57,831 nt of DNA, from positions 1 to 57,831 of the forward strand of contig NZ_FNCS01000018.1 in assembly GCF_900100665.1 (NCBI RefSeq), written 5' to 3'. The position numbers and the translations under genes were made by a program. Under the pieces are notes generated by a model. The model worked only from the letters and a program-made list of their open reading frames with translations, was not told the DNA's origin and searched no databases. Shown piece after piece: positions 27,312 through 34,102 of this stretch (position 1 is the first letter of the stretch; the number at the start of each line of letters is the position of its first letter). This DNA is from Pelagibacterium luteolum. Lineage in GTDB: Bacteria; Pseudomonadota; Alphaproteobacteria; Rhizobiales; Devosiaceae.

Positions 27312-28832
27312 CTAGATCTCGAACTTGATCCCTTGAGCTAGCGGCAGTTCGCGGGAATAGTTCACCGTATTGGTTTGGCGACGCATGTATGCCTTCCAAG
27401 CATCAGAACCGCTCTCACGCCCGCCGCCGGTTTCTTTCTCGCCACCGAATGCTCCCCCGATCTCCGCCCCCGAAGGCCCAATGTTGACGTTGGCGATGCC
27501 GCAATCGGAGCCTGCCGCCGAGAGGAAGATTTCGGTCTCCCGCACATCAGTCGAAAAGATGCAGCTCGAAAGCCCCTGCGGCACGTCGTTCTGAAGTATG
27601 ATGGCTTCCTCCAGTGTCCTATAGGTCATCACATAGAGGATTGGCGCGAAGGTCTCGTGCCTTACGATGTCGGTTTGCCGTGGTATCTCGACGATAGCCG
27701 GGTGAACGTAGTAGCCACCCGTGACCCCTTCGGCCTTACCGCCGCCGGTTACCGTTCCGCCCTCGGCTTTAGCCTGCTCGAGCGCTTTCTTCATGCTCGT
27801 ATTGGCATCCGCGTCGATCAGTGGGCCGACCAACGTGCCATGGGCCAGAGGGTCGCCGATCGGTAGCTTAGCGTAGACGCCCTTGAGCCGTTCGACCAGT
27901 TCCTCTCGAACATCCGCGTGTACGATAAGCCGGCGCAGACTGGTGCAGCGCTGTCCGCAAGTGCCGACCGCGGAAAAGACGATGGCCCGCACCGCGTTCT
28001 CGAGATCGGCCGACGGGGCCACGATCATCGCGTTGTTTCCTCCCAGCTCCAGTACGGTTTTTCCGAACCGCTCGGCGACCTTCGGGCCCACGATCTTTCC
28101 CATGCGGGTGGAACCCGTCGCTGAGATCAGGGCAACGTCTCGAGATGTGGTCAACACTTCGCCGATCTCGCCTCCACCAATTGCGACTTGCAGCAGGCCC
28201 TCTGGCGCCTCCCCGAAGCGCTTAACAGCCTTCTCGAAGATTCTGGCGGTCGCAATTGCACTCAGCGGGGTCTTCTCGGAGGGCTTCCAGATCACCGGGT
28301 CGCCGCAAACAATCGCCAGCGCAAAGTTCCAGGCGAAGGGCGCAACGGGAAAGTTGAAGGCGGTGATTACGCCGGCTACGCCCAAGGGATGCCACGTTTC
28401 GCGCATGGTATGCCCAGGGCGCTCAGACGCGATAGTTAGTCCAAATAGCTGCCGTGACTGGCCCACAGCCAAATCGCATATGTCGATCATCTCCTGGACC
28501 TCGCCGAGGCCTTCCTGGAGGATTTTGCCACACTCGAGGGTAACCAGCGCTCCGAGTTCCTCCTTTGCTGTGCGCAGTTCCTCGCCGAACAGTCGGATCA
28601 ACTCGCCCCGGCGGGGGGCAGGCACCAGTTTCCAGGCGTTGAATGCGGATTTCGCTTGGGCGATCATTGCTTGGACATCGCTCACCGAATGAGTCGCCAA
28701 TGACCCCAAAAGAGCGCCGTCGATAGGTGAATTGACTTCTAGCGCCCCGCCGGTCAGGTCGGCATCTGTCAGAAGTGCGGCTGCGAGAATCTCTTTGTGG
28801 GCCATTGAGCGGGTATCCTTGTTGAGAGTCAT
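27312..28832 (-). CDS. amaB: ALDH7-type aldehyde dehydrogenase, L-2-aminoadipate semialdehyde dehydrogenase (AmaB-like)
   Basis: A 506-residue aldehyde dehydrogenase. The catalytic cysteine lies in GTCGQRCTSLRRLIVH, the catalytic Glu in LELGGNNAMIV, and the NAD site in ITAFNFPVAPFAWNFAL and GSTRMGK. These forms are characteristic of the ALDH7/antiquitin group, whose members oxidise 2-aminoadipate semialdehyde (piperideine-6-carboxylate) to 2-aminoadipate with NAD+. It overlaps the aminotransferase gene by 4 bases (ATGA). A second ATG at 28805 with AAGGA ten bases upstream is an alternative start that removes nine residues. Confidence 0.9.
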   Translation of the reverse strand: MTLNKDTRSMAHKEILAAALLTDADLTGGALEVNSPIDGALLGSLATHSVSDVQAMIAQAKSAFNAWKLVPAPRRGELIRLFGEELRTAKEELGALVTLECGKILQEGLGEVQEMIDICDLAVGQSRQLFGLTIASERPGHTMRETWHPLGVAGVITAFNFPVAPFAWNFALAIVCGDPVIWKPSEKTPLSAIATARIFEKAVKRFGEAPEGLLQVAIGGGEIGEVLTTSRDVALISATGSTRMGKIVGPKVAERFGKTVLELGGNNAMIVAPSADLENAVRAIVFSAVGTCGQRCTSLRRLIVHADVREELVERLKGVYAKLPIGDPLAHGTLVGPLIDADANTSMKKALEQAKAEGGTVTGGGKAEGVTGGYYVHPAIVEIPRQTDIVRHETFAPILYVMTYRTLEEAIILQNDVPQGLSSCIFSTDVRETEIFLSAAGSDCGIANVNIGPSGAEIGGAFGGEKETGGGRESGSDAWKAYMRRQTNTVNYSRELPLAQGIKFEI

Positions 28833-30049
28833 GTTAGCGCGGCGGTGGCCGCAGCGATCCTGTCCAGCGCGGCCTCGAGGGCCGTCTGTGCATAGGCGTA
28901 GGAAATTCTGAAATGTCCCGGCGCGCCGAATGCAGTTCCCGGAACCACGGCGACGCCTGCTTCACTGAGATAATAGTCGCAAAGATCGGTATCGGTTTCC
29001 AGTACCGTTCCCTCCGGTGTCCTTCGGCCCAGAAGGGCCGTGCAATCTGGAAAGACGTAAAACGCACCGCGCGGGGTGGGGCAGTCGAGCCCGGAAATCG
29101 CGTTGAGACCGGCCACCACGATATCGCGTCGGCGCCAGAAGTTCTGCCGCCGGCTCTCGAGAATTTCGGTGGGCCCATCGAGTGCCGCAACTGCCGCAGC
29201 CTGAGAGATAGAGGAGGGGGCGGACGTCGCTTGACCCTGCACTGTAGACATCGCGGCGATAAGAGACACGGGTCCAACTCCGAAGCCCAGTCGCCAGCCT
29301 GTCATCGCATGGGATTTGGAGACTCCGTTCACTACCAGCGTGCGCTCGGCAAGTTCGGGCAGGGCTTTAAGCACCGAAATGAAGGAGAAATCGTCGTAAA
29401 CAAGGTGCTCGTAAATCTCATCCGACGTTAGCCCTAGATGAGGATGTCGCTCGAACACTGGCAGGAGGGCGCGGAGTTGCTCCCGGTTATATGCGCCTCC
29501 GGATGGATTGGAGGGCGAATTGAGCAGCAACCATCGAGTGCGGCTGGTCACCGCCGCTTCCATCGCCTCGGGGTTCATTACGAATCCATCCTCACCGCGC
29601 GTTCGCACCTCAACCGGCACCCCGCCGCATATAGCAATGATGTCCACATAGCTCGTCCAGTAGGGCGTAGGTACAATTACCTCGTCGCCCGGCTCGAGCG
29701 TCGCCATCATGGCATTGAATAAGACCTGCTTGGCCCCTGTCGAAGCGATAATTTGATTGGGCTCCACGGCAATGCCTTGCCGGCGGTACCGCGCGACAAT
29801 TGCGGCCTTGAGTGCCGGAGTGCCCGTGTTGGCGGTATATTTAGTTTCGCCACTATCGATTGCCGCTTGTGCCGCGTGCTTGACGAAATCTGGAGTATCG
29901 AAATCGGGCTCGCCGGTCCCCAACGAGATAATGTCTTCTCCCGCCCGCTTGCGCGCCGCTGCCATTTCGCTAATTTTAACGATCAGAGAGACGTCCAGTG
30001 CCCTGACTCGGCTGGCGATCTGTCCAGCATACCCATTCGATATAGTCAT
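28829..30049 (-). CDS. Class I aminotransferase, probable 2-aminoadipate transaminase
   Basis: A 406-residue PLP enzyme of the aspartate aminotransferase I-gamma group. Visible are NSPSNPSGGAYN, TSDEIYEHLVYDDFSF with the PLP-ring Asp and Tyr, and VNGVSKSHAMTGWRLGFG with the Schiff-base lysine; the C-terminal FRISYA holds the carboxylate-binding Arg. Group members transaminate aspartate, aromatic or other amino acids. Coupling to amaB, then hglS and ydiJ, suggests that it converts 2-aminoadipate to 2-oxoadipate. Substrate choice cannot be read from sequence. It is the first gene after a 449-base interval that probably holds the promoter. Confidence 0.85.
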   Translation of the reverse strand: MTISNGYAGQIASRVRALDVSLIVKISEMAAARKRAGEDIISLGTGEPDFDTPDFVKHAAQAAIDSGETKYTANTGTPALKAAIVARYRRQGIAVEPNQIIASTGAKQVLFNAMMATLEPGDEVIVPTPYWTSYVDIIAICGGVPVEVRTRGEDGFVMNPEAMEAAVTSRTRWLLLNSPSNPSGGAYNREQLRALLPVFERHPHLGLTSDEIYEHLVYDDFSFISVLKALPELAERTLVVNGVSKSHAMTGWRLGFGVGPVSLIAAMSTVQGQATSAPSSISQAAAVAALDGPTEILESRRQNFWRRRDIVVAGLNAISGLDCPTPRGAFYVFPDCTALLGRRTPEGTVLETDTDLCDYYLSEAGVAVVPGTAFGAPGHFRISYAYAQTALEAALDRIAAATAALT

Positions 30050-30498
30050 GTTCTGTGCTTTCGGCGACGTGCGCTTTCCGCTTCAGTTGCAACGACTTTT
30101 GCCCACCCGGCAAATGATGTCTTCGAATGAGATCATGACTTGCTGGCATAAGTGATAACTCGAAAAGGAGCTCCAGGCGTCACATGGCGCCTCACCTGCT
30201 AGCAGCGTGGAGGCTACCCCAGATTGATACATTGCACCAACGACGAAGCGGGGCCCATGGGTTTTGACTCGCTCGGATGCGTCCAAGCTCCGTTGTCCCT
30301 CCACATTCGCCAAATGTTAGACAATTCCCGCAACACTTGCATCAGGCCGAGTAGTCTGCGGCTATGAAAAGAAATAGAAGGTTCGACGACAGGTCCGTTC
30401 CCCCCGCCATTTTCCCGATAATTTCCAAACGGCCTTAAAAGTCTCGGTAGTCCGGGTCTTGCTGACATCGTCAGTAAAACGACCGATCAACCGAAATG
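30050..30498. other. Intergenic interval, 449 bases, between xre and the aminotransferase gene
   Basis: No credible coding frame is seen. The interval includes the dyad at 30098-30114 and an 8-base inverted repeat (30461-30468 with 30496-30503) that overlaps the xre stop codon. A promoter for aat-amaB-hglS-ydiJ-lysR is expected here, but no clear -35/-10 pair could be picked. Confidence 0.5.
30098..30114. promoter_or_regulatory. Operator candidate TTTGCC-N5-GGCAAA upstream of aat
   Basis: Perfect 6-bp arms separated by CACCC lie 49 bases upstream of the aminotransferase start. Size and spacing suit a dimeric regulator. No second copy was noticed. Confidence 0.35.
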
Positions 30499-31122
30499 TC
30501 AGCTTTTTAATGGCTCGACGACCCGCGAGCATATCCAAAGCACCTCGGCATCCTCTTCGGAAGCCTTGATGAGGGCGTGTTCCATCGTGCTGTCGAAATA
30601 GCAACTGTCACCCGCCGAGAGCCGGGTAGGTGCATAAAACTGGGTGTGAAGCTCGATCGTGCCTGAAAGCACATACACGAATTCTTCTCCAGGGTGGGAA
30701 AGCATACCGTCAAAGCTCTGGACAGTGTTCGCCTTGATCGTCGCGCGCAGCGGCACGAACTGCTTGTTGGCCAGGTCCGTGCAGAGAAGCTGATAGTCAT
30801 ACTGGCGCGTATTGTGTTGAACGCCATCTCCCGCGCGCGTAACCGTGCGCCGGCCACTCACTGCCGCGGTCTGACGCTCTGAGAAAAGATCTGCCACATC
30901 GACGGCGAGACCCTCCGCAAGACTCAAAATGGTGTCGTATGTCGGGGACATCTGACCATTCTCGATCTTTGAAAGCGTGGACGGCGCCAGCGCACAGAGG
31001 CGGGCCAATTCGTTGAGCGTCAGTCCGCGGCTTTGCCGTAAATGGCGCAGCGTCTCTGCAATCGAATGCTGAGAACGGCGCTGGGTGCGGTTGGTCTGCG
31101 CCGGAGCAAGGGGCTGGTTCAT
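30499..31122 (-). CDS. XRE family transcriptional regulator with cupin domain
   Basis: A 207-residue regulator. Residues about 22-80 form a helix-turn-helix of the XRE type (LTLNELARLCALAPSTLSKI), and residues about 110-200 a single cupin barrel (HPGEEFVYVLSGTIELH) that probably senses a small molecule. Related proteins (PuuR-like) control amine and amino acid catabolism. It is 33 bases downstream of dpkA and upstream of the aminotransferase operon. It is the best candidate to bind the repeated 18-base sites upstream of dpkA; this is inference from position. Confidence 0.9.
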   Translation of the reverse strand: MNQPLAPAQTNRTQRRSQHSIAETLRHLRQSRGLTLNELARLCALAPSTLSKIENGQMSPTYDTILSLAEGLAVDVADLFSERQTAAVSGRRTVTRAGDGVQHNTRQYDYQLLCTDLANKQFVPLRATIKANTVQSFDGMLSHPGEEFVYVLSGTIELHTQFYAPTRLSAGDSCYFDSTMEHALIKASEEDAEVLWICSRVVEPLKS

Positions 31123-31155
31123 GGCTGTCGCCGTTCTATTCGGTTTCTTGAGCGG

Positions 31156-32163
31156 TCACGCTATTGCTAATGCCTTAAGACCTGCAAGGTCTTCAGCGTT
31201 AATGGGTATGCCATTCTGAGCGGCCAAAGCGCGAGTTTCCGCGCGGCGCTGTCCAGGAAGGCGGGAAACCCCAGCAGCCTGCATAGTCGCAATTAGGGTC
31301 TGCGCGCGCAACCCAAAGGGGTTTCCGGCAGCGTAAGAGGGATCGATGAGGAGAATAAGCTGGCCCGTGTGAGGGGTCTGCGCGCCCTTGTGCCCAGACC
31401 AATCAAACTCAAACGAGAAGTGCCCACCGGTGAGAGCCGCGCCGAGGAGTTCCACCATCATCGATATCGATGAGCCCTTGTATCCGCCGAATGTAAGCAA
31501 TGCACCCCCATCCAATACGGCTCTCGCATCTATGGTGGGCTGCCCCTCGCTATCAACCCCTGAGTGAGGCGGAAGCGCCTTTCCCGCGCGCGCAGCGATC
31601 TGCACGTCACCATTCGCCATGGCCGAAGTGGCAAGATCGAAAACGATCGGATCGGCATCTTCGACAGGAGCGGCAAATGCTATCGGATTGGTACCAAATA
31701 CCGCGCTCGTCCCGTCGAACGGCACAGTGCAGGCGAAACTGTTGACCACGCTGAGGGCAATCAAACCGTCCTGAGCAAACGGCTCCACGTCAGGCCACAG
31801 CGCGCTGAGATGATGTGAATTGCGAATCGCGAGGACCGCAACGCCTGTCGTGCGGGCCTTTTGCATCGCAAGTTCGCGCGCCATCGCTAGTGCCGGCTGA
31901 GCGAAGCCATTGCGCGCATCCACGCGACAAAAGGAAGGCGCCGCGTCCTCGATAACAGGCACAGCCGATCCATCGACCCAACCTGTTGCGAGCGAATCCA
32001 CATAGCCGCGCATGCGGAAGATGCCATGGCTCAGCGCACCGTCGCGCTCACACGTAGCGCAGTTTGCCGCGAGAAGCTCCGCAACACCCGCTCGCGTGCC
32101 GTGACGCAAGAAGATTGTCTCGAGAAGCGCCTCTAGCTCTTCATAGGAAATGGTGACAGACAC
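31156..32163 (-). CDS. dpkA: Delta1-piperideine-2-carboxylate/Delta1-pyrroline-2-carboxylate reductase (DpkA-like)
   Basis: A 335-residue Ldh/MDH2-family oxidoreductase. Segments such as ERDGALSHGIFRMRGYV, RNSHHLSALWPDVEPFA, FGTNPIAFAAP, VFDLATSAMANGDVQIA and FGGYKGSSISMMVELLGAAL agree closely with my memory of Pseudomonas DpkA. The enzyme reduces Delta1-piperideine-2-carboxylate to L-pipecolate (and the pyrroline analogue to L-proline) with NADPH. I prefer GTG 32163 because GGAG lies six bases upstream and the resulting N-terminus fits the family; a frame extending to 32244 would run through the operator. It is the first gene of a leftward run with xre. Confidence 0.9.
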   Translation of the reverse strand: MSVTISYEELEALLETIFLRHGTRAGVAELLAANCATCERDGALSHGIFRMRGYVDSLATGWVDGSAVPVIEDAAPSFCRVDARNGFAQPALAMARELAMQKARTTGVAVLAIRNSHHLSALWPDVEPFAQDGLIALSVVNSFACTVPFDGTSAVFGTNPIAFAAPVEDADPIVFDLATSAMANGDVQIAARAGKALPPHSGVDSEGQPTIDARAVLDGGALLTFGGYKGSSISMMVELLGAALTGGHFSFEFDWSGHKGAQTPHTGQLILLIDPSYAAGNPFGLRAQTLIATMQAAGVSRLPGQRRAETRALAAQNGIPINAEDLAGLKALAIA

Positions 32164-32194
32164 AGAGGGCTCCGACGCAAGGACAAGTTGTTTC

Positions 32195-32212
32195 CTATAA
32201 GAAATATAATTT
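32195..32212. promoter_or_regulatory. Repeated operator candidate, copy A (dpkA side)
   Basis: CTATAAGAAATATAATTT. It matches copy B at 32382 in 15 of 18 positions, in the same orientation. It sits on the near-palindrome TTTCCTATAAGAAA and includes the predicted leftward -10. Confidence 0.6.
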
Positions 32213-32232
32213 GATTTTGCGCTAGGCTGCAA
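32203..32232 (-). promoter_or_regulatory. Putative leftward promoter for dpkA
   Basis: On the minus strand TTGCAG (-35) and TATATT (-10, one mismatch to consensus) are 18 bases apart, about 40 bases before the dpkA GTG. The -35 match is poor. Confidence 0.35.
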
Positions 32233-32294
32233 GCGCAGTTTCACGCAGCCTTTGCGTCCCGCTCACATCCTAAAAATCCGCAATGCGCCACATA

Positions 32295-32311
32295 CTAGGC
32301 AGAATGCCTAG
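32295..32311. promoter_or_regulatory. 17-bp palindrome CTAGGCA-GAA-TGCCTAG
   Basis: Perfect 7-base arms with a 3-base centre, midway between the two divergent promoters. It differs in sequence from the AT-rich repeated sites, so a second regulator, such as the LysR at 21996, may bind here. Confidence 0.5.
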
Positions 32312-32357
32312 GATTTCAGCACTGCGCACCAATGCCAAAAGAATGTCAAATGCGCGA

Positions 32358-32385
32358 TTGACAGCGCATTGTTGGCATGTACTAT
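32358..32385 (+). promoter_or_regulatory. Putative sigma70 promoter for the substrate-binding protein/hyuAB operon
   Basis: A perfect TTGACA -35 at 32358 and TACTAT -10 at 32380 with a 16-base spacer. Copy B of the operator overlaps the -10, as expected for repression. Confidence 0.55.
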
Positions 32386-32399
32386 CGGAAATATAGTTT
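32382..32399. promoter_or_regulatory. Repeated operator candidate, copy B (hyuAB operon side)
   Basis: CTATCGGAAATATAGTTT, embedded in the inverted repeat GGAAA-N5-TTTCC (32387-32401). It is 187 bases from copy A and overlaps the rightward -10. Confidence 0.6.
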
Positions 32400-32493
32400 C
32401 CTTTAGGCGCACTTTTCAGGGGCGTTGAAAGTGCGCAGCGTAGAAATACGCCGGTCAACGAATGACGCCCGTGTGTCGAAAGGACATTCGAGA

Positions 32494-34080
32494 ATGCGCA
32501 TCCGAAACACCTATCGCTTACCGTTCGCAGCGGCACTTCTGTCGTCACTCGTTGCATTCGCTGGCCCTGCCTTCGCGCAGGACTCAGATCTCATCGTCAA
32601 CAGCGCCGTGGCGCCGAGCACACTAGATCCTGCCTGGGCATGTGGGCTGCAGGAAATCAGCTTCATTCAGAACTTCTACGTCCGGCTGGTCCAGTATGGG
32701 ACGGCCGAAGGCCCCGACGGCACTCGGGTCGTCGATTTCGCCACAACTGAACCTTATCTCGCCGAGTCCTGGGACATAAGTGACGACGGGCTGGTCTACA
32801 CCTTCCACCTCAAGGACGGATATACGTTTGCGAGCGGCAATCCGGTCGACGCAGAGGCAGTGCGCTATTCGTTTCAGCGCGTGCTCGATATGGCAGGTTG
32901 TGGGCGTTTCTTCCTGACTGATGGTCACATCGATCCCGTGATCATTGAGGCGATCGAGGTCATTGACCCGCTCACCGTCGCCATCACGCTCAACAAGCCC
33001 AATGGCAACATGCTGGGCGATCTGGCAACGCATGCGGCGTCGATCGTCGATCCGTCGGTTGTTGAAGCCAATGGCGGGGTAGTGGCCGGCCAGCCAAACG
33101 AATTTATGGCTGCCAACGTGACTGAGTCCGGTCCATTTCTCCTTGAATCCTACACTGCCAACCAGAGTGCCCGCATGGTCGCAAATCCCGAGTTTGCGGG
33201 AGATGCGCCAGCTTCCGAGGCCATCAACGTCAACTGGATCACGGCTGCGCCTACACTTTTGCTTCAGGCTCGCACCGGGCAGGCGGACATTACTTTCGGT
33301 CTTGCAAAGCAGGCGGTGACGACGCTCGCAGACAACTCTGGCACGCGCGCTATCGCCTATACCAACCCTTTCGTGCAGCAGATGATGCTCCCCAACACCA
33401 AGGCGCCGTGGGATAACCCCGTGTTCCGCGAGGCGGTAGCCCATGCTGTGCCCTACGAGGACATCGTCGAGCGCGTGGCCTACGGTTACGGCACGCTCTA
33501 TTACGGGCCAATTCCTCCGAGCTTGCCTGGGTTCAACGCTGAGTTGAGCCAGCCCATCCCGTTTGATCTGGATCGGGCCAGGGAATTGATCGCCGAGAGC
33601 GGGGTCGCCACTCCGGTCGATGTCGAGGTGATGATCCAGGAAGGCGACGCGACCCAACAACAGCTCGCAACGATCCTGCAGAGCACATGGGCCGATCTGG
33701 GCATCAATCTCAACATTCGCGTCGCCCCTGCGGCTGAATTCCAGGACCTCTCGCAAAGTCACGCAGTGCAATCGCTCATGCGGCTCGATGGTCCCGGTGT
33801 TTTCGAGGTCGGTTACTATTGGGGTTACGACGTGATCTGCGACAACTCCAACAACCTCACCGAGTACTGCAATCCCGAGGTCGATGAACTCGTCGACCAG
33901 TTGCGCGCGTCGTCCGACGAGGCGGAGCGCCAGGGCATTATGGATCAGGTGACCGAAATCTGGCGGGCTGAATATCCCAAGATTCTCTTCTTTGAGGATC
34001 AGCCCGTCGTGGTTCTGAGCGACGCCGTGACTGAGTTCACGTTCTCGCCGCTGCCCGACTACCGGTACTGGGCAAAATAG
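32494..34080 (+). CDS. ABC transporter substrate-binding protein, family 5 (DppA/OppA-type)
   Basis: A 528-residue periplasmic protein with a Sec signal (cleavage after PAFA, about residue 28). Family 5 landmarks are APSTLDPAWACG near the mature start, YLAESWDISDDGLVYTFHLKDG, and DVEVMIQEGDATQQQ in the C-terminal lobe. It captures peptides or other small, often amide-bearing, ligands for the Dpp-type permeases downstream. ATG 32494 is preferred because it starts the signal peptide and has AAAGGA upstream; a TTG at 32425 does not. Linkage to hyuAB suggests a cyclic amide or acyl amino acid ligand. Confidence 0.92.
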   Translation: MRIRNTYRLPFAAALLSSLVAFAGPAFAQDSDLIVNSAVAPSTLDPAWACGLQEISFIQNFYVRLVQYGTAEGPDGTRVVDFATTEPYLAESWDISDDGLVYTFHLKDGYTFASGNPVDAEAVRYSFQRVLDMAGCGRFFLTDGHIDPVIIEAIEVIDPLTVAITLNKPNGNMLGDLATHAASIVDPSVVEANGGVVAGQPNEFMAANVTESGPFLLESYTANQSARMVANPEFAGDAPASEAINVNWITAAPTLLLQARTGQADITFGLAKQAVTTLADNSGTRAIAYTNPFVQQMMLPNTKAPWDNPVFREAVAHAVPYEDIVERVAYGYGTLYYGPIPPSLPGFNAELSQPIPFDLDRARELIAESGVATPVDVEVMIQEGDATQQQLATILQSTWADLGINLNIRVAPAAEFQDLSQSHAVQSLMRLDGPGVFEVGYYWGYDVICDNSNNLTEYCNPEVDELVDQLRASSDEAERQGIMDQVTEIWRAEYPKILFFEDQPVVVLSDAVTEFTFSPLPDYRYWAK

Positions 34081-34102
34081 ACTCTTCCAGGAGAAAGAAC
34101 GA

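Larger units (their letters stand above)
32164..32493. promoter_or_regulatory. Divergent control region between dpkA and the hyuAB operon
   Basis: This 330-base, relatively AT-rich interval has no coding frame. It holds two copies of an 18-base motif, a 17-base palindrome and putative promoters in both directions, listed separately. Confidence 0.7.

Noticed and set aside
30461-30503. GCTGACAT/ATGTCAGC inverted repeat at the end of xre
   Set aside because: A 27-base loop and no T run on the transcribed side make an intrinsic terminator unlikely; mentioned only as content of the gap.
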